Source: Albugo candida (taxonomy: Eukaryota; Oomycota; Peronosporomycetes; Albuginales). From it: a DNA stretch of 64,000 nucleotides. Each line of letters begins with the position of its first letter. Position 1 is the stretch's first letter. The position numbers were made by a program, and so were the translations under genes. The notes beneath the pieces were generated by a model. It made no database searches. It saw only the letters and a program-made list of their open reading frames with translations, and was not told where the DNA came from. Below are positions 34,217-45,178 of this stretch, piece by piece. The stretch covers positions 248,001 through 312,000 of the forward strand of contig JBDOQK010000019.1 in NCBI GenBank assembly GCA_040437565.1, given 5' to 3'.

Positions 34217-34678
34217 ACATGTTTTCCCAAACTTTCGAGCTATGCTGCCCGGGTTCACAAGATTGAGTACGTTAGTGTGATGCTTACTTCGGATCGAGTT
34301 GAGCAACTTCAATGATTACGAGCCACTGAGACAGGCGACAACGGCGTTATTTCCCAGATGAAAAAATAAATCCCAGAGTCAGAATGTGCTCTTTTTCTGT
34401 GATTTTGGATGCGATCGCAACGACACGCCACCATATGTTTGATCCCCGTAACGCATCCTACCCCTTTAGCGTAACATGTTTTTGGTTCAGCCTCCTATAT
34501 GGTTGTGCCTTTGCGCTGTCGAGTTTCCGATTCGCACGTTTCTACTTTTTTCCATGAAAATAGCAAAGTGATGAGCTCCAAAATTGACTAGGAGAAAGTT
34601 TTACTGTAACTTCTATAAACTTGATGGAAATTGCGCCGTAGTGCTGGCAATGCATATTCGTATTTCTCATTCAACGCA
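34217..34678. other. Intergenic, nothing recognised
   Basis: About 460 bp between two plus-strand genes. AT-rich with no sustained reading frame, repeat or RNA signature seen. Presumably the promoter of the F-box/MATH/ZZ gene. Confidence 0.6.
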
Positions 34679-37219
34679 ATGATGCCAATCACCTCTGCAA
34701 CAAAAGGCTCTTCATTTCGTTGTCTTGAGACATATTACATGCAACATGCGGGGTTGCGTCGTACAGAGTCTACGACAACGCTGTCGACTAGCANNNNNNN
34801 NNNNNNNNNNNNNNNNNNNNNNNNNNNNNNNNNNNNNNNNNNNNNNNNNNNNNNNNNNNNNNNNNNNNNNNNNNNNNNNNNNNNNNNNNNNNNAGACATA
34901 TTACATGCAACATGCGGGGTTGCGTCGTACAGAGTCTACGACAACGCTGTCGACTAGCACGTGGGAGCTTCCAAAATGGGAATTACGATCTTTCCAATCA
35001 TCTTGTACTACTTTTTCGTGTACTTTGGATGCTTGTATCGTCGAACAAAGTGGAACCAGGTCTTCTTTTAAGAGTGCTATTGCGCACGCTCTCAGCATAC
35101 TAAAACACAAGATACCACCGTACTGTATGCCAGTACTAAACTTTAGGAACTGGATCAAGTCACGTCCAAAGCGCTCTCGTGCATTACAAAGGATTTACTT
35201 GAAAAGACCCTCAAAAAGCCCACCTCTTCTTCGATCACTGCCTATTGAGCTTATTGCACTCGCAATTGGATTTCTCGATGGAAAGTGCATACTGAATGTT
35301 GCTTGTGTGTCCAAAGCTCTATGCAAAGAAACATACCTGCATGAAAACATCTGGAAAAGACTATGCCTGAAAAAATGGCCTAGCTTGCAAATTCAAGATA
35401 TACAGCAATTACCCGAAGCTCCAAACTATGATGTCAGTTCGTGAGTAGTCTGCATAAAAGAATTGCTAAATTCACGTACAACTCTTGTGTCACCTTAGAT
35501 CATTCACTCATATGGTGGCAGTTGGCGGCGGTGTTTTCAGCAGAATCATTCTTACGAGCAAAGTACTTTGTTTACGATTGAATTAAACGACTTTCCCAAT
35601 CTTCGTGACGACAGAATAATCAGTGAAACGTTCTCAATATTGGAGCATGACTTCTGTTTGTGGGTGCTACCACGGGGTAATCCAAATGAACCTAGGTATG
35701 CTGGTCAAGCTCTTAGTGTTTACCTCGTGATGACAAACCTGGAAAAAAGGGAGACAGGCTGGTCGACCTGCGCCATCTTTACATTATCTGTGTTACACTC
35801 TAAAGATCCTGCAAAAAATATCAACTGGCATTCTAACTTGATCGATAACAAATTATGTGCAGAAATCGATAATTGGGGTGTTCACTGCTTCGAATCACTT
35901 TCCATGCTAAAAGACCCCGAGTCTGGATATCTCCATCGAGAAGGAAAGACTCATACCCTCAAAATCCAGGCTCATGTGAGAATTATGACCATCACATTTC
36001 GTATCGTATTTGAAAGTGATTTGCATCAATATCATGGCTTGGGATTGCTAAGTCTTCCTAACGTAATTTCTTTGCAACTTTCTCTCTGCAGTACTTTGCA
36101 GGAGTTACTGGATGCGCTGCAACCTCATATCCCATATAATAGAAATGGTCCTCTGCACCAACATTTGCGAGTATGGTGCTGTAGTCAACCAATAACGCCA
36201 ACCCTGCCCATGCGTCCAACCAAGTTGCTAACTACAGCAACAGCAGATCGGGGAAACTCAATGTTTGGTTCTCTACTTTGTGATGGCACAGATATTGATG
36301 CTTACTCATTTTGTTATCTTTACGTGGAAGACACCAACAATACAAACAGAAAGGTCGCTGGAGATCGATCAGACAGGACTGAATTGCAAAAAGCAAATCT
36401 CGTTCCTGCTAGACTTGCAAGTGGGTATGATATGAGCGATAACTATGATAATTATGTCTTCATGAAGGCACTGCATCCAACTAGCCATAAGCTACAATTT
36501 ATTGGCAAGTTTGGCTGGTCCACTATGACAAAGATGAGCACCATGATGCTCTGCAAACGTGCTGCTGAGATATTGAGATGTTCCTGGATCAATTTAGAAG
36601 TATATAGAGAAGAGGCTCCTCCAAGATTACTCTCTGGTCCAATTCCTGTGTCCGATGCACAATCTGATATACTGAAGGCTTCAGACATTGTTATATTTGC
36701 AGTGAAGACGACATCGAAAGATAATACACTGCAGAGCGTGATGGAAGAACTCTTATGGTCCCATTATGAGTATGCAGCCAAGTTGTTATCGAAGGAGAAC
36801 AGCTATCCTAATTTACGAGATATAGAAGAAGCTATGCAATTCTTCCAGATTCCCAGATACTGCGTGCGGAATGTCTTTCACAAATGCGATCAGAACGCGA
36901 GAAGGACGTTGGAATATATCATGGAAGGACGCCAGCTTGGTTTTGCTTGTGACAAATGTGAAGAGATTGATTTTCTTGGCTCTCGTTTCAACTGCCTAGA
37001 GTGTTCTGATTACGATGAATGCCAGGCTTGCTCAGGTACACTGACATATATCGCACATGCTCGAATTCATCTCAGTCCGTTGTTATAGGGGACAACGAGC
37101 TAGCAAATCATGGATGTATTGCATCTACTCAGCGAGGACGCTCAACTCATGATCAGACACACACAATGTTGGAGATACTACCGCTTTTTTACAATTTCCC
37201 AAGTGCCAAATATTATTGA
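34679..37219 (+). CDS. F-box / MATH / ZZ-finger protein, candidate E3 ligase adaptor
   Basis: Collapsing gap 4, exon 1 is 34679-34793 plus 34960-35432, followed by 35499-37035 and 37089-37219, giving 751 residues. F-box: LRSLPIELIALAIGFLDGK onward. A MATH/TRAF-like sandwich begins at LEHDFCLWVLPRGNP, with a WGVHCFESLSMLKD strand and YLHREGKTHTLKIQAHV. A helical UBA-like segment lies near 36820-36925 (IEEAMQFFQIPRYCVRNVF). The C-terminal ZZ finger has CDKC, FNCLEC and DECQAC, and is completed across the last intron by HDQTH. Known: F-boxes bind Skp1, MATH domains bind substrates and ZZ fingers bind peptide or ubiquitin-like ligands; substrate delivery to an SCF complex is inferred. The exon 1/2 donor uses GTCAGT eight bases before a decoy GTGAGT that would break the frame. 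Confidence 0.75.
34728..34959. other. Assembly gap 4 with duplicated flanks (66 bp)
   Basis: 100 N at 34794-34893 inside the F-box gene. Sequence 34728-34793 recurs exactly at 34894-34959. Collapsing the copy keeps the reading frame intact, which supports an artefact. Confidence 0.92.
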
Positions 37220-37434
37220 CAGAAGTACAACGCAATGATTTCCAAAGATGTTTTTAAACATGACAAGCGACAATATCTTATCTGCTGATAATCACATCTG
37301 ATGGTAAGTGTATTCTATCGTGTTTCCACCTTTTGCAATACGTACACAGATGTGCAAGCTTAAGTCTAATTCAACGCTATACAATCGCTATTTTTTATAT
37401 TCATGTTAGGAACGGAGGAGCCTACAAACTGCTT

Positions 37435-37704
37435 CTACTGTTGCTGATTCTTTTGCTGTTGTTCCAAAACTTCAGCATAACTTTCTTGTAATCGGATCGA
37501 TGATCTCATGGTGTGCCGCAAAAACTTTTCAGCGCAAGTATTTACACAATTGGACTCTTTGTCATCAAGTTTCTTACTTCGAAACGAATGCACACATTCT
37601 GTGAAACATAGCTCCACAGTGCGACTAAAGTACGCGATCGTCTGTGTGATACGCATTTCTTCCAAGTGCTCTTCCATTTTACGTTCGAGTTCACGTTGAC
37701 TCAT
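37435..37704 (-). CDS. TIM9: Small Tim chaperone of the mitochondrial intermembrane space, TIM9-like
   Basis: 89 residues from MSQRELER. Twin CX3C motifs, CFTEC and CVNTC, are separated by 16 residues, with family-typical flanks (VELCFTECVHSF and CAEKFLRHTMR). This matches Tim9 better than Tim10, Tim8 or Tim13. Small Tims form hexamers that carry hydrophobic carriers across the intermembrane space; their cysteines are oxidised by Mia40. A longer frame with a preceding 33 codons is open, but the conserved N-terminus fixes the start. A Gln-rich tail ends the protein. Confidence 0.88.
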   Translation of the reverse strand: MSQRELERKMEEHLEEMRITQTIAYFSRTVELCFTECVHSFRSKKLDDKESNCVNTCAEKFLRHTMRSSIRLQESYAEVLEQQQKNQQQ

Positions 37705-37806
37705 ATTTACCCCAATTCGGTTGGATGAGCTGAGCTGGTGCAAAGAGTCAAAAAGAGAAATATATCCGTTATTATTGTCAAAAAGCAACCATATCTGTTT
37801 CACTTG

Positions 37807-38304
37807 TCAAAGAAAGCGTTTGGAAGCTAAATCTATCAATGAAGGCGCTACTTGGGCGACTTCTAATCTACAGGGCGTGCCGCCGCATTCGATGCAGATT
37901 GTTATACTAGTCCAGAGTTCGTTAAGATCACTATGGGCACATGAAGCTGTCGATCACATTCGAATCGTATGATGCAAATCTTACCAGCGTTTTACTCGCA
38001 GAATCGCTACCGATGGACCACTACTGCAATCTTTTGCGCAGTCTAGTATATCATAATCGATTTTTGCGGAGCCGATGCTGCCGAATACTAGCTTGGAAGA
38101 GTTGTCAATTGCAAATCGCAACTGTTTGCATGTAATCTCGACATTTTCCTCTGCAATCCTGTCGACATGGAATGCTGAGTCATCCATAACACGACTGTTT
38201 TCAGATCAGTTTCTAGTCGTAGTTTCTTACATTGCTACTCTGAGATACATTAAATCGTCATGTAAGTGGAATTTTCTGATGTCGTGTGGAGCTGTATGCA
38301 CCAT
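37807..38304 (-). CDS. RPP14: RNase P/MRP subunit RPP14 (Pop5/Rpp14 family)
   Basis: Three exons, 38231-38304, 37985-38194 and 37807-37930, give 135 residues; the introns are 36 and 54 bp. The order of conserved blocks follows human RPP14: a YLRV strand in exon 1, a helix around LRFAIDNSSKLVFGSIGSAK, DYDIL, then SVAILRVKRC joined across intron 2 to SDLNELWTSITI, and CRLEVAQVAPSL near the end. The protein is an RNA-binding subunit of RNase P/MRP, which matures tRNA 5' ends and pre-rRNA. It lies 44 bp from the stop of the upstream membrane gene on the same strand, so its promoter must overlap that 3' end. The alternative is POP5, but the spacing fits RPP14 better. Confidence 0.8.
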
Positions 38305-38348
38305 TCGTTCGAATATCGAAATAATACAGGAAAGGAGGTATCATTGGA

Positions 38349-40994
38349 CTAAATATCCTCTTCGTCACTCATCAATTCAATGATTGCATCATCCTCCTCA
38401 TCAAAGTCGCTAAGCTCGCTCAATTCTCCATCGCTTTGTAAAACAGGTATTCCTCGGAATGTACTGTAAAGCTTCTTGGTTCGTTTGTTACCAAGATCAT
38501 TCATCACGGTTGAGTTGTACCGATTGCCTGTTTGCTTTAGACACGCTTCTGCCATGCTATCCAGAGTAGTTTCCGACAATTTTGACGATTCAATACGCTC
38601 CAACACGGTGTATATACTTTGTCGAGCAGCAGCAGTTGCGACCGGCATTGGGCTTCTATCCACAATTTCAAGTGGCTCTGAACACTGAAACCATTCATCA
38701 AGCTGACTCCATTGACTCGAGCCGAATTCACTAGAACCCGCGAAGGAGACGTCCAGGTCATTGGCATGATTATGAAATTTCACAATTCTTGCGTTGAAGA
38801 GATCAACTGCTTTATTATCAGCTGGAGCATTTGATGGGGTGCTGCGAAGGTGAAAGCTTTGATTGGTTTTGCTTCTGTTCTTGTTCAAAATCCCCTTAGA
38901 TGGTACTTTCTTTATGAGATTCTCATTTCCGAGACGCTTTGGTTCTAGTTCTTCATAGTCATTGCTGATTTTGAGCAGATCCGTGGAAATTGTACTGAGC
39001 TCCAGTTGAGAGTCTACCAATTCTCGAGCATCCGATCGTACTGGACGGTCCGGGATATATTTGCGGTGGTGTTCATGATGTGATTGGGACGCATTTCGAA
39101 AAAAATGAAAAATACTTGTGTGTGGACGTCCACCTCGAGAAAACACTGAAAAGCGACTTCCAGAAAATGGATTTCGACTCGGTGGGGGATACGGGGGATT
39201 GCTCGAGATCGTACTTGGCCCTGCCAGTTTATTCGAGTCTCCTTCACCGTCGTGTAGTCCCTTATCATCGCGCTGATGATTGTCAGCACGACCATTTAAA
39301 CCAGTCGCATGCAGTAGAGTCTCAAACCATGTCACCCTTCGACGTAATTCAGGGCCGCTGTTTGATTTTGGTATCTCATTGGCACATTGCTCGGCCGAAA
39401 GGGATGGAGACCTCGCATTATCTTCTTGAACAATTGGTGTCTCCAACTCGAAGTAAAGTTGCGTGTGTCCCGTCCGACGGCTTTCATGTCGTCGAGCAAT
39501 TCGTAATGCCTCAGATCCGTGTAATTTATAATTTGTGTACACTTGTTGCAATTGGTGCTTCATCAAATAAAAATGCCGAGCGACAAGAAATCCAATCACC
39601 AACAGACTCTGTGTGATGATAGCATATGAGACTGTATCACGATAAGTCTGCGGAAATAAAGTGGCATGCGTCAGAAAGCACAACCAAAAGAGATGAAGCA
39701 GCTTTGTATATAGACAAAGCGTTCCAAGATGCTGGATTTCGCTCAATCTCATAGGCTGTAACCAGATATAAATCATCATGTAGAGACACAAAAGTGTGAT
39801 CATACACGCAATTTGCGAGGTAGCGTTTTGAACTAGCCCAACAATAATTCCCATACAAATGGTATATCCAGCGCGATACACAAAAAATGTCCGATTGCAT
39901 GATGAGAGCCCCTCAAAAACCGCTCCAAACTTACTCATTGTACATGAAAGCTTCAGTCTGTTGTTTTCAAGCTGCTCGTTGTAGTATGTTTCATGCAAAT
40001 GCACATGATGATTTGGGACGCAGTACAGTTTTGTCTTTTTCAGCACAAAGAATCCCAAGGAAATGTTGAAAGCACACGAGAGGAGAATGATGACAAGATA
40101 TAGCAGGCCGTATGCGATCGATTCACGACTACCAAGAGCTGTGTACACTGCATGGCTTCCGGTCATAATGATGCTGTACTCTGCGATCAAGAAAAGGAAT
40201 ATTGATAGCCATGTTACCCGACGATACCAGTATCTTATAACATCGCCAAGCTCTTCAATGTGGCGAATACATGATACTAACATGATTGATAGCAGGCAGA
40301 CTACATGAGCTAGTGCGATGGCACTAACGTATGCAAGTAGTGTCACTGCAAACAATCTTGTAGGTTCTAGGCTGATCAGGCGAGCATATCCTTCCGGTCC
40401 AACAATCTCTTCCGACAGCTGCTTGTCGTCACGTTCTGTTAGAAACGTACTGGATGAACTGGGAAAATTAAAGTTGGTCCAAGTCAGTTGGCGGCTAAAG
40501 TGGTACAAAAAAACTGGGGTACCGCGAAGTTGTAACTGGCTAATTATGCCGATAAGTTGCCCTTGCTCGATAATATACCACAGTTCCATGATGCCATTGG
40601 ATGTCAGCTCCGGATGGGGACCATCAGACGGCAGCGTGGGCCAAATCATGTAGCTTATGGCAATAAGTCCATGAATTGCAATCGACATTGCGATCAACAC
40701 TGTGATACATTTCCCAGCGTACGTATCTAGAAAATGAACAGTATGCCGAGTATTGGTCGGCCATGCCGCATTAATTCCCAAAACACAGCCAGTGCAGGTA
40801 TGGTTACTGATAGTTTCTTCCTTTAATACGGAAAGACTCTCATTCATAGGTACTTTCAAGCTTTTTTTTATTTCTTGCGCTCCCCAATCTTCTAAATATC
40901 GAAAGTACACAATGATAAACGCGAGCACCAAAGTAATGAGCGATATGAGGAAAAATTGCCGTAAGCAGCGTTGTTGGATGATAAAAGCTCTCAT
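38349..40994 (-). CDS. Polytopic membrane protein, TRP-like/Flc-like
   Basis: 881 residues from the ATG at 40994; the frame stays open to about 41038 behind an acceptor-like TTTAG, so N-terminal exons may be missing. Nine to ten hydrophobic segments run from residue 10 to about 500 (for instance FFLISLITLVLAFIIVYF, VTLLAYVSAIALAHVVCLLS and VSYAIITQSLLVIGFLVA). A loop after the second helix carries YIIEQGQLIGIISQLQL and LTWTNFNFP, which recalls the TRP-like/flavin-carrier family, where an ER or vacuolar ion-transport role is proposed. The last 380 residues are a hydrophilic, Ser/Arg-rich cytosolic tail ending in an acidic cluster (FDEEDD, SDEED). The first 138 residues are repeated after gap 5 by the assembly. 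The family call is tentative. Confidence 0.6.
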   Translation of the reverse strand: MRAFIIQQRCLRQFFLISLITLVLAFIIVYFRYLEDWGAQEIKKSLKVPMNESLSVLKEETISNHTCTGCVLGINAAWPTNTRHTVHFLDTYAGKCITVLIAMSIAIHGLIAISYMIWPTLPSDGPHPELTSNGIMELWYIIEQGQLIGIISQLQLRGTPVFLYHFSRQLTWTNFNFPSSSSTFLTERDDKQLSEEIVGPEGYARLISLEPTRLFAVTLLAYVSAIALAHVVCLLSIMLVSCIRHIEELGDVIRYWYRRVTWLSIFLFLIAEYSIIMTGSHAVYTALGSRESIAYGLLYLVIILLSCAFNISLGFFVLKKTKLYCVPNHHVHLHETYYNEQLENNRLKLSCTMSKFGAVFEGLSSCNRTFFVYRAGYTICMGIIVGLVQNATSQIACMITLLCLYMMIYIWLQPMRLSEIQHLGTLCLYTKLLHLFWLCFLTHATLFPQTYRDTVSYAIITQSLLVIGFLVARHFYLMKHQLQQVYTNYKLHGSEALRIARRHESRRTGHTQLYFELETPIVQEDNARSPSLSAEQCANEIPKSNSGPELRRRVTWFETLLHATGLNGRADNHQRDDKGLHDGEGDSNKLAGPSTISSNPPYPPPSRNPFSGSRFSVFSRGGRPHTSIFHFFRNASQSHHEHHRKYIPDRPVRSDARELVDSQLELSTISTDLLKISNDYEELEPKRLGNENLIKKVPSKGILNKNRSKTNQSFHLRSTPSNAPADNKAVDLFNARIVKFHNHANDLDVSFAGSSEFGSSQWSQLDEWFQCSEPLEIVDRSPMPVATAAARQSIYTVLERIESSKLSETTLDSMAEACLKQTGNRYNSTVMNDLGNKRTKKLYSTFRGIPVLQSDGELSELSDFDEEDDAIIELMSDEEDI

Positions 40995-43006
40995 TTCACT
41001 CTCACCGTTCACGAATGAGCAGGTATCGGATGATTGCTAAATGTTTGTATATATACATAGCAGTATCTTTTGCGAAAAAGTTTTCATAAAATCTCGTCTG
41101 ACTATCTCTGACAATCTGGATTTGCTTCCACCAATCTATGCGGTTTTGTGTGCCTACTAAGCGCAATCTAAGCTACAGTACGAAAAAAAGAAAGCTTCTT
41201 TATAGATATAAACTAGTGTATGACGTAAATTTTTGCAGGGTCATCAAGTAACTTCATCGATGAAAACTTGAAAATGGCAGATATTTGTACTGACTAGATA
41301 AATTTTGAGTGCGTACTTAGATGCAATCGCTGTTAGTAACAACCAGACCCTAAAACGTGTCACGTGCAAGAGTGCCCTCCTATCGATTACTTTCCTGATT
41401 GATCGATTTAGCGTTAGAAGATACTGTGAACTGATAAGTCAGTACGAATTGAGAGGTAAGAGCACTGGATGACGGATCGCCTTTGATTGTAGGAGAGCTG
41501 GTATTGGATATGCACGTACGGCTTGTAACTGGATAGCGTTTTTCGAATGCCAGGGAGAGTGCGATCTCATAATCAACGCGTATGTATAACATGTCCATCG
41601 TCTACTCTTCCGGCGACTGATTTTTGTGTCCGTAAAGGGTCGTTTCTGTGCGGTGCGTGAAAAACCATCAAAGGAAAGCTTGAACATCTTTTCTATCAGC
41701 AGTTGCATCATGATTTCGTTACGAGCTACCCGACGTTTATTACTGGAACTGGANNNNNNNNNNNNNNNNNNNNNNNNNNNNNNNNNNNNNNNNNNNNNNN
41801 NNNNNNNNNNNNNNNNNNNNNNNNNNNNNNNNNNNNNNNNNNNNNNNNNNNNNATGTCAGCTCCGGATGGGGACCATCAGACGGCAGCGTGGGCCAAATC
41901 ATGTAGCTTATGGCAATAAGTCCATGAATTGCAATCGACATTGCGATCAACACTGTGATACATTTCCCAGCGTACGTATCTAGAAAATGAACAGTATGCC
42001 GAGTATTGGTCGGCCATGCCGCATTAATTCCCAAAACACAGCCAGTGCAGGTATGGTTACTGATAGTTTCTTCCTTTAATACGGAAAGACTCTCATTCAT
42101 AGGTACTTTCAAGCTTTTTTTTATTTCTTGCGCTCCCCAATCTTCTAAATATCGAAAGTACACAATGATAAACGCGAGCACCAAAGTAATGAGCGATATG
42201 AGGAAAAATTGCCGTAAGCAGCGTTGTTGGATGATAAAAGCTCTCATTTCACTCTCACCGTTCACGAATGAGCAGGTATCGGATGATTGCTAAATGTTTG
42301 TATATATACATAGCAGTATCTTTTGCGAAAAAGTTTTCATAAAATCTCGTCTGACTATCTCTGACAATCTGGATTTGCTTCCACCAATCTATGCGGTTTT
42401 GTGTGCCTACTAAGCGCAATCTAAGCTACAGTACGAAAAAAAGAAAGCTTCTTTATAGATATAAACTAGTGTATGACGTAAATTTTTGCAGGGTCATCAA
42501 GTAACTTCATCGATGAAAACTTGAAAATGGCAGATATTTGTACTGACTAGATAAATTTTGAGTGCGTACTTAGATGCAATCGCTGTTAGTAACAACCAGA
42601 CCCTAAAACGTGTCACGTGCAAGAGTGCCCTCCTATCGATTACTTTCCTGATTGATCGATTTAGCGTTAGAAGATACTGTGAACTGATAAGTCAGTACGA
42701 ATTGAGAGGTAAGAGCACTGGATGACGGATCGCCTTTGATTGTAGGAGAGCTGGTATTGGATATGCACGTACGGCTTGTAACTGGATAGCGTTTTTCGAA
42801 TGCCAGGGAGAGTGCGATCTCATAATCAACGCGTATGTATAACATGTCCATCGTCTACTCTTCCGGCGACTGATTTTTGTGTCCGTAAAGGGTCGTTTCT
42901 GTGCGGTGCGTGAAAAACCATCAAAGGAAAGCTTGAACATCTTTTCTATCAGCAGTTGCATCATGATTTCGTTACGAGCTACCCGACGTTTATTACTGGA
43001 ACTGGA
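40601..43006. other. Assembly gap 5 with 1153-bp duplicated flanks
   Basis: 100 N at 41754-41853. Left flank 40601-41753 and right flank 41854-43006 are equal in length and appear identical, covering the 5' part of the membrane-protein gene and its upstream region. The second apparent gene start near 42247 is therefore the same locus shown twice. Confidence 0.92.
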
Positions 43007-43314
43007 TATGCAAATTTGGTTGCTCGCGATGATATCCGTTCCTCAGCTGTTTGAGCACAGATTGTACGCTGCTGCTGGGAGTGTAAATGAAGAATCTTTT
43101 TCCGATAAAATATGGCAATGCGTCGTCATATCACTCTACTACTGATCGTTATGTTTTGAGTGCAACTAGAGGCCTGTTTTGGTCAATACGTGATAAACTA
43201 GGTGATTGTGTATGGGCGGCATACAGCTCATCTATACTGAGCGTTGAGCAAGCACTTGGACATTTTACTTTTGCACATCTTGACATATGAGCGGCAGGTC
43301 AAACAAGAACGGGT
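40995..43314. other. Upstream region of the membrane gene, mostly duplicated by gap 5
   Basis: Outside the repeated copies the unique sequence is about 1 kb. Two overlapping minus-strand frames (41439-41711 and 41380-41598; again at 42692-42964 and 42633-42851) read MMQLLIEKMFKLSFDGF and VDYEIALSLAFEKRYP and could be exons of an N-terminal ectodomain. A plus-strand frame at 42879-43145 is about equally coding-like. None could be joined with confidence. Confidence 0.3.
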
Positions 43315-43995
43315 TTACTCCAATAATAGTAATAAAGACACAATTTTCGTAGCCAAATATGAAATTGATGACCCTGTACGTGCACGATGAGACAGCATAT
43401 TTGCATCCACTAAAGCAAACAAAAGCACAAACGTTAACAATGTTATTGATGTTGATGCGATTCCCACTTGGATGCCAAAATCTAGACTGATAAGGCTCTC
43501 ACCAAAAGTCACAATAAGATACGTCAAGCAAACAAGCATGAGTCGATATTTTTGTCACAGCAGGCTGACTTCGTCACCATTCGATGAAGATAGTAGTACT
43601 GGCAACTAGAGTGCAACGAAATAAAAGTGAAGGCTGAAAAAGTTGACCATATAATTACATGTATCATACTTGATAACGTCGATTTCGAAGTAACCATGTC
43701 GTTCAACTAATCGATAGGAATGGTGGCAACATAGACTCCATGCAGGGAATACATATTCGATAAAATCAAGTATGGCTGAAGAACTTGCACGTCGGACTAT
43801 CTCGCGGTCCCGCGGGGTATAATCGATGCATCCTGAGCATAACTTTGCTCTCTTGCGATTATGTGATATGGTAACGTTGTACGAATACGCACTCAATGAG
43901 ACCTCGATACGAAAATATGCCACGTTTATCAAACGTTTACCCTCATGCCAGGCAGCGTAAACAATTCTTCCCAAACTCAGAAACGATCTGTGCAT
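43315..43995 (-). other. Exon-like pieces of a multi-pass membrane protein, not resolved
   Basis: Minus-strand frames encode hydrophobic segments in series: 43524-43706 (MIHVIIWSTFSAFTFISL) and 43315-43539 (a frame beginning MLVCLTYLIVTFGESLISL, with a second helix ITLLTFVLLFALVD, ending in a stop at 43315). A third frame at 43606-43995 (SLGRIVYAAWHEG) is preceded by possible 38-bp intron borders. They lie in different frames and the junctions are unclear, so this is either a short-intron gene or a decayed one. Confidence 0.3.
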
Positions 43996-44678
43996 TCAAG
44001 AGGTCACGCCCACAAATTTGGTAGCAAAGGTGGTGAAAAGGACAAAAGATGATAACCTGATTCGGTCTTTGATTGAAGTTGAAGCATGACTTTGCGAATG
44101 AGCTGATTCACTTCACTGTTTGGATCACTAAACTTTTTGTTGGTCTCGCTGGGATGCCATTGGAGTTTTCTTAAGAGAAGAGACCGTCGAATCCTAACTA
44201 AGGTTTCATACTTGTGCTTATTCGATCATGGAACGCAATCCAAGAATATTCTTCTTAGACGGCTTCTAGCGCTTAACAACTGATGAGATTCTAACAAGCC
44301 ATAATGGCAATACGAGGATATGTGTTGTTTTGACTACAATGGAAGCAGTAACAAACTAATTTTGAAGTTTACACTCGTAAACGGAAGACCGAGAATGCTC
44401 GTGCTTGTGTTAGAGGTTACACAGAAAAGTGCGAGTGCGAATAATGCTCATGCGTGCAATTTGGTGGTGCCTTTTTTGGAGTACCTTGAGCCTTCATACA
44501 AGCACACGTACAAGTAGGTGAATGAATGCGATAACGAAATGGATTTCGAAATCAGTTTGTACCCCGAATGGAAATAAATAGGATACTCGGATGTAGTTTG
44601 GGGAGCAGACTTTAATAAACGTATGTCTTGGTTTGAATGAGATGTTTATTTTGATGAAGAGAAACTATTTTGTTATCT
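43996..44678. other. Intergenic, nothing firm
   Basis: Nearly 700 bp. One plus-strand frame at 44320-44517 (65 codons, LILKFTLVNGRPRMLVLVL) is the only candidate and shows no family signature. AT-rich, no repeats seen. Confidence 0.5.
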
Positions 44679-45178
44679 TTATTCCTGTGATGGCGAACCG
44701 ATCGTTGTGCAGTTCGCGAGTACGTACATTGCAAGTCGAGTGACTAACTCGGTATGAGCATATTTACGATAGAACATATCTTGATTTAGCACCACCGTGG
44801 GATACACCCACTTCTTTATATGACGGTAAACCTCATCGATGTACGCTTTTGTTTCGGACTCAACTGCGTTGTTGTAATCCCCTGTAAAAAGAAATTTCAT
44901 GGACGCAGCGATCCATATATCAGTCATGAATTTTTCATTCGAATTTGGTCCGTCGACAAACGTGAAAATCAAGTGATTGATAGACCCAATGGCTGCGTCA
45001 TACAAATTTTTACAATCGACAAGTGGATAAGCCACGGGGCATTTTTGAGCACTCAGAGTGTTTACTTCTGATGTGAGAGGGGGCACTGTCCAGTCCGGTG
45101 AATTTTGATTGAAACAGCCAGCTGAGCACTTGAATAAAGTGAAAAGAGACTAGCAGTCAAAAGCTTGAAGGAGACCAT
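44679..45178 (-). CDS. Small putatively secreted protein, effector candidate
   Basis: Two exons, 45130-45178 and 44679-45085, separated by a 44-bp GT-AG intron in phase 1, give 151 residues. The start MVSFKLLTASLFSLYS is a short signal-peptide-like sequence (one Lys, then a hydrophobic run). The mature part has only three cysteines (QKCPVAYPLVDC and ANCTT) and a helical C-terminal half (KAYIDEVYRHIKKWVYP). There is no RxLR or CHxC motif. It sits alone in the gene-poor stretch, as oomycete effectors often do. Secretion and effector function are inferred; without the splice the signal peptide and the long second frame would be separate. Confidence 0.5.

Noticed and set aside
35441-35446. GTGAGT donor in the F-box gene
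   Set aside because: Using it breaks the frame into the MATH exon; the GTCAGT eight bases upstream keeps it.
40601-43006. Second membrane-protein gene copy starting near 42247
   Set aside because: It is the same 1153-bp contig end repeated after the gap, with equal length and no differences seen.
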